From contig NZ_JAOQMX010000038.1 of the NCBI RefSeq assembly GCF_025960985.1, forward strand, positions 1 to 44,524: a DNA stretch of 44,524 nucleotides, in the 5' to 3' direction. This document shows, piece by piece, positions 7,540 through 15,394 of this stretch. The first letter of the stretch is position 1. Each line of letters opens with the position of its first letter. The DNA comes from Flavobacterium psychraerolatum. Lineage in GTDB: Bacteria; Bacteroidota; Bacteroidia; Flavobacteriales; Flavobacteriaceae. The notes beneath the pieces are model-generated. The model worked only from the letters and a program-made list of their open reading frames with translations, made no database searches and had not been told where the DNA came from. The translations under genes were made by a program, and so were the position numbers.

Positions 7540-8478
7540 TTATCGAACTCCATGTACGGCCATGGCTAAGGTATATACCGAATCCAAGGCAGTAATAAAA
7601 AGTGTGGTTTGCTTTGGTCCACCAAAAGTGACATTGGCAGTCCAGTCTTTAGGCACGGCAATATGTGCTATTTGTTCCCCTTTTTTATTGAAAACAGTAA
7701 CGCCTTTTCCGGTGAGATACACATTCCCTAAGTTGTCAATCGTCATCCCATCCGAACCCATATTGGCAAACAATTTTTTATTCGAAAGTTGGCCGTTTTT
7801 ACCAATTGTATAGGAGTACGTTTTTTTACCAGATTCATCAGCAACATATAGGGTTTTGCCATCGGGAGTACCTATAATTCCGTTCGGTTGATTGAAGTTG
7901 TCGTCGGCTACAATTATCGGTATTTTTGTATTTGGTGCTAAATAATACACCCTTTTTGATGCTTGCTGTGGTTCTTGATGTTGCCACCACGTACGTTGGT
8001 AATAAGGATCCGTAAAATAAATACCGCCTTTGGCATCTACCCAAAGATCATTGGGACCATTGAATTTTTTACCTTCAAAATTAGCAAGAATCACGGTCAC
8101 TTTTTTATCTGCATCAATAGACCATATTTCATTTTTTTCATCGGCAATGGCCAATAAATTCCCTTGGTTGTCAAAATAAAGTCCGTTAGAACGACCGGAT
8201 GGTTTCATATAATCTGCAACCTTATTGTCACTGGCATTCCATTTCAGGATACGGTCATTGGGCTGATCTGTAAAATAGACATCGCCATTTTTGTCTGCGG
8301 CAGGACCTTCGGTAAATTCGAAACCATCAGCAACCAAAGTAAGCTGCGCACCATTGGCAATTATAGATTTGTTTAAATCTTTCTGCGCCTTGCAAGCTAT
8401 ATTTACGATCAAAAGCAAGCTGATGCTAAGTATATTTAGACAATTGTTATAAATCTGTTTTTTTGATTTAGTATTCAT
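7540..8478 (-). CDS. SMP-30/gluconolactonase-family lipoprotein
   Basis: The 312-residue protein belongs to the SMP-30/gluconolactonase/LRE-like six-bladed propeller family (PF08450 type). Known members hydrolyse sugar lactones, such as gluconolactone or xylonolactone, using a bound divalent metal. Visible landmarks are the metal-ligand region FEFTEGPAADKNGDVYFTD (near residues 53-72), FNGPNDLWVDAKGGIYFTDP, NQPNGIIGTPDGKTLYVAD and SDGMTIDNLGNVYLTG. A lipobox at VNIAC (C29) predicts a lipoprotein, which fits extracytoplasmic action. It lies between a ThuA relic and a GH10 gene, so a role in handling oxidised sugars from xylan is plausible. The true substrate cannot be read from sequence. Confidence 0.87.
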   Translation of the reverse strand: MNTKSKKQIYNNCLNILSISLLLIVNIACKAQKDLNKSIIANGAQLTLVADGFEFTEGPAADKNGDVYFTDQPNDRILKWNASDNKVADYMKPSGRSNGLYFDNQGNLLAIADEKNEIWSIDADKKVTVILANFEGKKFNGPNDLWVDAKGGIYFTDPYYQRTWWQHQEPQQASKRVYYLAPNTKIPIIVADDNFNQPNGIIGTPDGKTLYVADESGKKTYSYTIGKNGQLSNKKLFANMGSDGMTIDNLGNVYLTGKGVTVFNKKGEQIAHIAVPKDWTANVTFGGPKQTTLFITALDSVYTLAMAVHGVR

Positions 8479-8492
8479 ATCGTATTGTTAGT

Positions 8493-8692
8493 TTATTTTT
8501 TGATTGAATCTCCTTTAGCCCAATAAATAGCGCCAAAAATGTGGTTTAAGAAGTTTTTGTCTTTAAACGATTCTGGTTTATGACCCATAGCCGTATAAAA
8601 GGATCTTCTTCCTTCCTACTCTATATAACATGAAATAAGATGCAGCTTTTCCTTTCAACAGGATCGGATCATAAGCTGTAAACTCTTCTTAT
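8493..8692 (-). pseudogene. Relic of a ThuA-like gene (3' end, frameshifted)
   Basis: On the minus strand the end reads SFYTAMGHKPESFKDKNF, then LNHIFGAIYWAKGDSIKK and a stop at 8493-8495. The intact ThuA-like protein at 10963-11715 has SFYTALGHKPESFKNKDF and LNHIFGGIYWAANK. Just upstream, in another frame, FTAYDPILLKGKA matches FTAGYDDIPLKGMGKA. A frameshift therefore lies near 8600, and nothing matching the first three quarters of the gene is present. The relic directly precedes the SMP-30 gene, so an older operon probably ran ThuA, SMP-30, GH10. Confidence 0.88.
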
Positions 8693-8787
8693 TACTTCAT
8701 TATAATTAGCATAACCAAATGATCATCAGCGTCCCCGTTTATTAGTTATATCAGGAGATAATTTGACTATTTCTAACAACTAAAACA

Positions 8788-9192
8788 CTAGTAAGTTACC
8801 TTCGATTTATTCTTCAACTTATTTTCTACAATAGGGTATAGATTGTAAGTTGGATAAATTTCTGACTTAAAAGCTTTCCATGCCGTTCGCTCAATCGCTA
8901 AATTTACGGCTGCCAATTTTGAAGCAGGGAGTTCCAATACAACCATTTGGCCAAGCCCCATAACTACATACCAATTCACTACAGAAACACCTTCGGGCGG
9001 GAAATTTTCATAAAATCCTTGATCGGTTCTTATCTTTTCAATCTCATGTAAATTCATACTTTGATCATGTTTAAGAAAAATGGTTAACAACAACTTGTCT
9101 TCACCTTTTTCAGAACTTGTTTTTACAGCAGTAGATTGCGAATAGCCAATGATTTGGAAAAAGAATAATGCGATAAATAATGCGTATTTCAT
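8788..9192 (-). CDS. Small secreted protein of unknown function, copy 2
   Basis: This is the 134-residue paralogue of the protein at 166-570. It has a signal peptide (residues 1-19, ending GYSQ) and a mature domain almost identical to copy 1, including KLLLTIFLKHDQSMNL, RTDQGFY and GVSVVNWYVVMG. The predicted strand-helix-strand-strand-helix-strand order suggests a ferredoxin-like fold; no catalytic motif is recognised. Here the gene sits inside the xylan locus, between an alkaline phosphatase gene and a ThuA relic, on the same strand as both. Strong conservation of the mature part, with diverged signal and linker, argues that both copies are under selection. Flanking DNA of the copies is not alike, so the duplication is not recent. 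Confidence 0.82.
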   Translation of the reverse strand: MKYALFIALFFFQIIGYSQSTAVKTSSEKGEDKLLLTIFLKHDQSMNLHEIEKIRTDQGFYENFPPEGVSVVNWYVVMGLGQMVVLELPASKLAAVNLAIERTAWKAFKSEIYPTYNLYPIVENKLKNKSKVTY

Positions 9193-9351
9193 ATTTTATA
9201 AATTTCAGATTTATTGTATTTAATTAACTTAATGCTTCTTGTTACAGCAGCAGTTAAAAGTATAGTGGAAATTCGATAATAGAATAGTATTGCTTTTTTC
9301 ATCCTATTAGTTGAGGATTTTTTTAAAAGAATTTCATCTAAAATAATTGAT

Positions 9352-10761
9352 TTATATACCCATAAGTTTCATGATTTTTTTTGGTAAATCTGTATTATCG
9401 AAGAATTCCGAGAACTCTTCTTGACCTTTACCTATAACTCTCACAGGAATCGGCGAACCAGAATGATTGCCAGAACCCCAACTTATTCCTGCCTTTTCAT
9501 TCAAAATATAGGCTGTTGTTTCTGCAATGGATTTTGTCTTGGTTTTAGTTAAATAATCGGCATCCGCGTTTACTTTCTTATTTTCTTTAAACTGTTTGTT
9601 GTAAGCTGATTTTAATAGTGCTAATTCTTTATCATCTAATGACAAACCGATATCATTGTTTCCTAAGCCAAAATCTGCCTGTACTAAATCTAAAATAGTA
9701 TTAAAAGAAACTTTTGGATCCGTATTTTTAAGTTCCGTCATTTTTCTTTTAAACTCTTGAACTGAAATTATTTGGTATTTTAATAATTCAGGATGTGTAA
9801 CATAATTTATCCCCGTAGATAAGGCACCTGTTTCATGGTCTGCAGTAACTATTATCAACGTTTCATCTGGTCGTTTTTTGTAAAACTCATAGGCTTCTTT
9901 AATGGCATCATTAAAAGCGAGTACTTCATGAACCATTGAAACACCATCGTTTCCATGACATGCCCAATCAATTTTACCTCCTTCTACCATCATAAAAAAA
10001 CCTTTGTCATTATCAATCACTTCAATTCCTTTTTTTGTAAAATCGGCAAGAGAAAGCGCACCCTCATTTTTATCAATAGCCCAGAAAAATTCTCCTGAAG
10101 GATACATATCAGGATTTATGGCAATAATTTTTTCATCGCCATTTTTTAGTTTATTAAATTCCTGATGAGAGTCTGCAATGGTATAGCCTTTTTTAATAGC
10201 ATTTTCAAAGGAATCCGGTTGATCTCCTTTATCTCCCTTAGGATGACGGAAGCCTCCTCCTCCGAAATAATCAATATTATAATTGGGTAGCTCCATGCTA
10301 ATTTCGTAATACATATCACGAGAATTTTGATGTGCATAAAAAGACGCTGGAGTAGCGTGATCTATCGAAACACTAGATAATATACCTACTTTAAAACCTG
10401 CTTTTTTTACTTTTTGACTGATATTTTCATACGCTATTTCTTTGTCGGGTGATTTTCCTATAATACCATTATTCGTTTTAAATCCTGTTGACATTGCTGT
10501 TGCTGCTGCGCAAGATGTAGTAACATAAGAACTAGCTGAATAGTTAGTCATATTTGAGTTAACCGGAAAACTACTCATTAATAGTTTGTCCGCTTTAATC
10601 TCGTTAGGTTTTGCATTTAAATACATTTCAGTAGTATAAACTTGATTTGCTCCCATACCATCTCCAATAAACAGAAATACATATTTTGCATTTTGTTTCG
10701 TTTGACTATATCCAAAAGCGCCAAAAAGAGCCATTGAAATTATCATTATTTTTTTTATCAT
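9352..10761 (-). CDS. Alkaline phosphatase family protein, secreted, with altered nucleophile motif
   Basis: The 469-residue protein belongs to the alkaline phosphatase superfamily (PhoA-like, PF00245 type), which releases phosphate from monoesters using two zinc ions and usually magnesium. A signal peptide covers residues 1-20. Metal and active-site landmarks are FIGDGMGANQ (31-40), SIDHATPASFYAH, VEGGKIDWACHGND, VTADHETGAL and SGNHSGSPIPV. The usual nucleophile motif Asp-Ser-Ala is T82-S83-C84 here: Ser is kept but the preceding Asp is replaced by Thr. The other alkaline phosphatase at 15395-16522 has the normal Asp-Ser-Ala. It stands apart from its neighbours by gaps of 159 and 201 bases. 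Its substrate is unknown. Confidence 0.9.
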   Translation of the reverse strand: MIKKIMIISMALFGAFGYSQTKQNAKYVFLFIGDGMGANQVYTTEMYLNAKPNEIKADKLLMSSFPVNSNMTNYSASSYVTTSCAAATAMSTGFKTNNGIIGKSPDKEIAYENISQKVKKAGFKVGILSSVSIDHATPASFYAHQNSRDMYYEISMELPNYNIDYFGGGGFRHPKGDKGDQPDSFENAIKKGYTIADSHQEFNKLKNGDEKIIAINPDMYPSGEFFWAIDKNEGALSLADFTKKGIEVIDNDKGFFMMVEGGKIDWACHGNDGVSMVHEVLAFNDAIKEAYEFYKKRPDETLIIVTADHETGALSTGINYVTHPELLKYQIISVQEFKRKMTELKNTDPKVSFNTILDLVQADFGLGNNDIGLSLDDKELALLKSAYNKQFKENKKVNADADYLTKTKTKSIAETTAYILNEKAGISWGSGNHSGSPIPVRVIGKGQEEFSEFFDNTDLPKKIMKLMGI

Positions 10762-10962
10762 CTCTTATATATTTTAAATTTATTTTTTCTTAAACCAATG
10801 GCTTTCTAGTTTGGTAGTGTTAGTTGTTTATTTTGTTTTTTGAATACATATTTTGAAGTAAATATATCATTAAATGAAAATTTTTGATAAAACTAATTAA
10901 GCATATTACCCTAAATATGTTGCATTGTTACTGTAAATAGTATCTAAAAAGTTTGTAAAGAC

Positions 10963-11715
10963 CTATTTATTAGCTGCCCAATAAATACCGCCAAAAATGT
11001 GATTCAAAAAGTCTTTATTTTTAAACGATTCTGGTTTATGACCTAAAGCAGTGTAAAACGATCTTCCTCCTTCATATTCTTGATACCATGCAATAGGATG
11101 TGCCTTTCCCATTCCTTTCAATGGAATGTCATCATAACCCGCAGTAAAATCATACGAAGTTTCATCAACCGTCAATAGAATATGAAGTTTATCTAAATTC
11201 ATGTTTTTAAAGTTGTACCATTCATCAGAGCGAAGCCATTTATTGGGTAAATGCCATGTTGCTGGAAAATCATGATTGGCAACGTTTACAATGGCTGCTT
11301 GTAATTTTGGATGATTTACGAACTTCGCTCCTACTAGACCATCAAACCAAGCGTTATCGTTTTCGCCATCTGCCGTTCCGTGTATGCCCACAAAGCCACC
11401 GCCTCGTTTCATAAATGCCTTTAAAGCATCCATATGTTTTGGTATCAAAAAATTGGCATTGGCGTTCATGAATATCACAACATCATATTCTGGTAATTTC
11501 GTTATAAGATCATCTGGTCTTTGGGTCCAATCAAACTTAAACTGATTTTCTGCTGCCATTTCTTTGAATGCTTCTACAGCTACAGGGATAGAATTGTAAT
11601 GCCAAGTATCATGCTGAGTAAACAATAAAACACGAAACTGATCTTGTGCATTGGTTTTAATCATAGTAAGGATAAAAATAGTTACTAATAGATGTTTCAT
11701 TTTAAAAGGTTTCAT
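10963..11715 (-). CDS. ThuA-like domain secreted protein
   Basis: The 250-residue protein matches the ThuA family (PF06283 type, glutamine amidotransferase-like fold), named after trehalose utilisation genes and now linked to 3-keto-sugar metabolism; the exact chemistry is uncertain for most members. Landmarks are VLLFTQHDTWHYNSIP near 29-44, YDVVIFMNANANF, GGGFVGIHGTAD and GRSFYTALGHKPESF. A signal peptide (ending TNAQ at about residue 24) points to the periplasm. The start could be Met1 (11715) or Met6 (11700); both leave the signal intact. The gene follows the sugar isomerase-like gene by 9 bases and ends that operon. A decayed second copy lies at 8493-8692. Confidence 0.87.
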   Translation of the reverse strand: MKPFKMKHLLVTIFILTMIKTNAQDQFRVLLFTQHDTWHYNSIPVAVEAFKEMAAENQFKFDWTQRPDDLITKLPEYDVVIFMNANANFLIPKHMDALKAFMKRGGGFVGIHGTADGENDNAWFDGLVGAKFVNHPKLQAAIVNVANHDFPATWHLPNKWLRSDEWYNFKNMNLDKLHILLTVDETSYDFTAGYDDIPLKGMGKAHPIAWYQEYEGGRSFYTALGHKPESFKNKDFLNHIFGGIYWAANK

Positions 11716-11724
11716 AAAAAAATT

Positions 11725-13005
11725 TTATTTTAATAATTCATAATAAATGTATTCCCAAGCCAAATCCACACTATACAAAGGTGGAAAGCTATAGTCTTCC
11801 ACTTCAGACAAGATGTACTGTACTCCAGCTATTTCTTGATACTTGAAAATATCTTTGAAATCTATTTTTCCACTTTCGCCTAATTCTTTATAATCCTTTA
11901 CATGCCAACTAATAAATCGGTTGGGATAATTTTTGAAATAATCAATAGGATTCACTCCTCCCCTGTGCATCCAATACAAATCCAATTGAAAAGAGACATA
12001 ATCCGGATTGGTGTTTTTAAGAAAATAATCATAAATGGATACGCCTTCGACCTTTAAAAATTCATCGGCATGGTTGTGATACACAAACTTAAGTCCGTTC
12101 TTCTTGCAGAGTTTTCCAACTTTATTATAATAATTGCAATACTCTTGCAATTCTTTGATCGTCTTAATTCCTTTTAATTTACTATTTGAAGTCGATAGGT
12201 ATTCAACACCAGCTATTTTATGGTCTTGTATCGTTTTGTTCCACCAAGCATTGATTGCGGCATCATCATTTTTGTCTTCGGGATCGAAAAAGGTCATCGA
12301 ACCCAAAAATTTCATGCCTGCTTTTTCGACTATTGTCTTAAACTGCGTTGGACTTTGACCGTAAAAATCTCCGTCTTTATATACAAAGGTTTCCACATAG
12401 CTATACCCCATTCTACCTAACTGAATTAGGGTTTGCTCTGGGTTTTTAAGCATTTCTTTGTGAACAGAAACGAGCTGAATACCAATGTTTTTATCTTTAG
12501 GATTGTTTTTAATGTATCTTGTTTTCCATAAACTCTTTTCATCAGGATCAAAGCCTTCCAATATGACATCGGTATAATTTTGAAAGTTAAAAACAACCTT
12601 CATTGTCTTATTACCATTCAGGTCTTTGTCTTGCATCGTCCAATGATTTTCTGAAGAAAAGCTGCCTTTTCCTGTGAAAAATTCGCCTTTTGCATTATGC
12701 CCTGCAGCAAAAATAGCATCGGTAACCGTATCATAACCAATAATTTCATGCAATATTGGGTTGTATTGATTGGCACTGTTTTTTTGAAAAACTTCAACCG
12801 TGAGCGAATGATTATCGAAATTGGTCAAACTACTCATTTTTATCTCAGGAAGTTTTGCAACACTATCAGAACTAGGATTTATAGCACTTACCCATTGGCC
12901 CGAATATTGCCTGAGTCTATCTTTTTGAGAAGAAACACTGTAGTTTTCTTGAGCAAAACTGACGAATGACTTTAGCAAAAGAACTAAAAAAAGAACTCTT
13001 TTCAT
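11725..13005 (-). CDS. Secreted sugar isomerase/epimerase-like TIM-barrel protein with N-terminal beta-domain
   Basis: Residues about 170-426 form a xylose isomerase-like TIM barrel (AP endonuclease 2 family, PF01261 type). Visible stretches are GIQLVSVHKEMLKNP, MGYSYVETFVY, LKFVYHNHADEF, VSFQLDLYWMHRGG, ISWHVKDYKE and ILSEVEDY, which supply the His, Asp and Glu metal ligands usual for sugar isomerases and epimerases. A signal peptide is clear (residues 1-18, ending SFAQ). Residues about 30-165 are a beta-rich domain I cannot name. Proteins of this family are usually cytosolic, so export is unusual but known beside ThuA-like genes in Bacteroidota. It is tightly packed: 5 bases after the GH26-like gene and 9 before ThuA. 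Its sugar substrate is unknown. Confidence 0.85.
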   Translation of the reverse strand: MKRVLFLVLLLKSFVSFAQENYSVSSQKDRLRQYSGQWVSAINPSSDSVAKLPEIKMSSLTNFDNHSLTVEVFQKNSANQYNPILHEIIGYDTVTDAIFAAGHNAKGEFFTGKGSFSSENHWTMQDKDLNGNKTMKVVFNFQNYTDVILEGFDPDEKSLWKTRYIKNNPKDKNIGIQLVSVHKEMLKNPEQTLIQLGRMGYSYVETFVYKDGDFYGQSPTQFKTIVEKAGMKFLGSMTFFDPEDKNDDAAINAWWNKTIQDHKIAGVEYLSTSNSKLKGIKTIKELQEYCNYYNKVGKLCKKNGLKFVYHNHADEFLKVEGVSIYDYFLKNTNPDYVSFQLDLYWMHRGGVNPIDYFKNYPNRFISWHVKDYKELGESGKIDFKDIFKYQEIAGVQYILSEVEDYSFPPLYSVDLAWEYIYYELLK

Positions 13006-13010
13006 TTTTC

Positions 13011-14024
13011 TTATTTTTTATCAAGGTGAATAAATAGTGGCTTCTCCATTTCTTTTTTATACGCTTCTAATACAAAAGGATTTTTTTCTATACGGGCATC
13101 TTTCCAATCGTGCCACGGAAAACCATTTCTATTCGACCAATATTCCCAATCCCAATTGATGTAGCAAAATGCTTTTATTCCTGGATTGTCATATAGCATC
13201 TTGAAGAAAGGTTTGAACCATTTATCCCAAGAAACTTTACCATCCATAACACCGACAAATCGTGGTGTACACTCGCCTATCATCACTGGTTTTTTATGCT
13301 CATGAGCACCATCAAAAAAGTTTTGCAAACCATTGTTATCAAATTCTTCAGGGCTAAAAATATCAATACCCCACCAATCTACATATTGGTCACCAGGATA
13401 ATATTCCATCAACTTTTCTGTACTTATAAAATCTGCCGAGCCACCACCTGAGCACCAAACTGTAGCCGATTTTATATTTTTTTCTTTAAATGCCTTAGAA
13501 ATAGTAATGAATACTTTTTTATAACTCTCAGGAGAATAGCCATTCCAATCGCCTTCAAATTCGTAACCAATTCTGGTAAAAGAGGGTCTGTCTAATTCCA
13601 AAAGCACTTTATAGAATGCTTGTAATTGTTGGTCATATTTTCCATCAGCAACTTCTTTATCCAAACCTGCTCCTGTATCTTTTCCGCCCGTAAATCCTAA
13701 ACCAATTTGAGGAATCATTCCTTTTGGCAAACTATCTAAAACTTGTTTTAAACCTTTCCCCCAACGTTGAATCTTTTTCACGGATGACGTTACGTTAACA
13801 TACGTCATATAAATTGCTGGCATTTTATCTTGTCCAACGGCATTAACATAATCATTAAAGCCATTTTTATCCTGACCAGCACCGTGGTAAATTCCGGTTT
13901 GGGGTTCGTATTTGGCATTGTAAAATTCACGGTTACCCTTTATTTCTTGGCCATGCAACTTTACAACCAATAGCAAAAAAAGTAGGGTTGAAAACTTCAC
14001 AATATTATTTTTGATATACCTCAT
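13011..14024 (-). CDS. GH26-like clan GH-A glycoside hydrolase, secreted
   Basis: The 337-residue protein has a signal peptide (residues 1-25, ending KLHGQ) and one TIM-barrel-like domain. RIGYEFEGDW carries the likely acid/base E155, like the HEMNG-type motif of GH26, and KPVMIGECTPRF carries the likely nucleophile E251. WGIDIF and an aromatic INWDWEYW stretch near the C-terminus fit a sugar-binding cleft. GH26 includes beta-mannanases, beta-1,3-xylanases and lichenases; the family match is by motif only, so activity is open. The gene starts one base after the stop codon of the GH10 gene and precedes the isomerase-like gene by 5 bases, so it belongs to that operon and probably acts on xylan or a polymer that occurs with it. 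Confidence 0.7.
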   Translation of the reverse strand: MRYIKNNIVKFSTLLFLLLVVKLHGQEIKGNREFYNAKYEPQTGIYHGAGQDKNGFNDYVNAVGQDKMPAIYMTYVNVTSSVKKIQRWGKGLKQVLDSLPKGMIPQIGLGFTGGKDTGAGLDKEVADGKYDQQLQAFYKVLLELDRPSFTRIGYEFEGDWNGYSPESYKKVFITISKAFKEKNIKSATVWCSGGGSADFISTEKLMEYYPGDQYVDWWGIDIFSPEEFDNNGLQNFFDGAHEHKKPVMIGECTPRFVGVMDGKVSWDKWFKPFFKMLYDNPGIKAFCYINWDWEYWSNRNGFPWHDWKDARIEKNPFVLEAYKKEMEKPLFIHLDKK

Positions 14025-14025
14025 A

Positions 14026-15141
14026 TTATTTGTTTTCTATTTTCATTTTTAGTCCTTCTTGAAAACCATAATAAGCAGGTTTAGGTTTTAAATCTTCATC
14101 ATAAATAGTAGGCCAATCTTTCATGTTGAAAAAACCTTTAATCCAAGAATCTCTATCTGTAAAATCCCAAACTGTAATTCCAAATTGCTGTTTTTTCGGA
14201 ACTATCCTGCGATACATCAAAACTAGATTTTTATATTTTTCAGCCTGTGCTTGCTTCATTTCATCGGTTACCGAACTAAATTTTTCGATACCACCTAACC
14301 TTTCATCGTTATGGGAATTAAAAATAATATCGACTTCCGACAAGTGAATTTGCAAACCAGTTGCGGCCGCTTTTTTCAAAGAATAGGCAATGGCTTCATC
14401 TGGCGTATCCATACGAATGTGCATTTGAAAACCAATTCCATGAATGGGTACACCCTCTTTTTTGAAGTCTTCGACCATTTTCAAAACAGCATTTAATTTT
14501 GTAGTATCACTCTCAATGTTGAAGTCATTATAAAACAAAACGGCATCTGGATCTGCTTCATGGGCATATCGAAAGGCATTTGCTATATATTCTTTACCCA
14601 AATTGTTGTACCAAAACGTTTTTCTATATTCACCTCCTGCAGATTCAAAAGCTTCGTTAACAACATCCCATCCAGCTACTTTTCCTTTGTATCGGCCGAC
14701 ATATTTTTGAATATACTCTTTCATGAATTTTCCCAACCAGATGTTGTCTTTAGCCCCTTTTTCTTCTACCCATTTAGGTGTACTGCTGTGCCAAATAAGG
14801 TTATGACCAAAAAGACGTTGGTTGTGCTTGGTGGCGTAATACAATAAAGTATCGGCCTTTTTCCAATTAAACTGGTTTTCAGTAGGTAAAATCGACTGCA
14901 TTTTCATATCGCTAGTAGCCGTGATACTATTGAAATTTGAAACCTGCAAAGCCATCAACGCTTGATCATTGATCAATTTATTGATATTAATTGCCGTGCC
15001 AATTGGAAATTCTGAAACGTTTTTCAAACCTGCCTCAGACGTAGTTTTTTGGCTTACACTTTTACAGCTTGTAAAGGCAAACACAGTTGAGACAAAAAGG
15101 ATCTTAGCGATTTGAGGATAACGTTGTTTTTTATGTATCAT
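14026..15141 (-). CDS. Endo-1,4-beta-xylanase, GH10, lipoprotein
   Basis: This 371-residue GH10 enzyme has a lipobox (FTSC, C26). Landmarks are FGHNLIWHSSTPKW (111-124), acid/base E163 in WDVVNE, FYNDFN and nucleophile E269 in HLSEVD, where many GH10 enzymes have TELD. Its sequence differs widely from the other three intact GH10 proteins, so it is an old paralogue with perhaps different product size or side-chain tolerance. It is the first gene of a tight operon with the GH26-like hydrolase, the isomerase-like protein and the ThuA-like protein. A 253-base gap with the terminator of the upstream phosphatase gene precedes it. Confidence 0.94.
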   Translation of the reverse strand: MIHKKQRYPQIAKILFVSTVFAFTSCKSVSQKTTSEAGLKNVSEFPIGTAININKLINDQALMALQVSNFNSITATSDMKMQSILPTENQFNWKKADTLLYYATKHNQRLFGHNLIWHSSTPKWVEEKGAKDNIWLGKFMKEYIQKYVGRYKGKVAGWDVVNEAFESAGGEYRKTFWYNNLGKEYIANAFRYAHEADPDAVLFYNDFNIESDTTKLNAVLKMVEDFKKEGVPIHGIGFQMHIRMDTPDEAIAYSLKKAAATGLQIHLSEVDIIFNSHNDERLGGIEKFSSVTDEMKQAQAEKYKNLVLMYRRIVPKKQQFGITVWDFTDRDSWIKGFFNMKDWPTIYDEDLKPKPAYYGFQEGLKMKIENK

Positions 15142-15294
15142 GTTATTTATTTTTTGACATTAGTTACAGATCCGCTCACAATAGTTTCCGATCCGACGTT
15201 CTTTCTTTGAAGATAAGCTTCTGAATTTTCAAGAACATCTTTTCCTTTTGACTTGGGAGTATTTCTTAGTATTTACATAAATGATCATATTAAA

Positions 15295-15318
15295 AAACCA
15301 CAATGTGTATTGTGGTTT
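15295..15318 (-). terminator. Intrinsic terminator after alkaline phosphatase 2
   Basis: A perfect 10-bp stem (AAACCACAAT at 15295-15304, ATTGTGGTTT at 15309-15318) with loop gtgt is followed on the minus strand by a T run. It lies 77 bases past the stop of the gene at 15395-16522 and isolates it from the GH10 operon. Confidence 0.85.
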
Positions 15319-15394
15319 ATATGTTGGATAATAATAATTTTATAAAATTAGACGTCCTCTTTAAATTCAGTAAATGCTTTATAGATTGATAATT

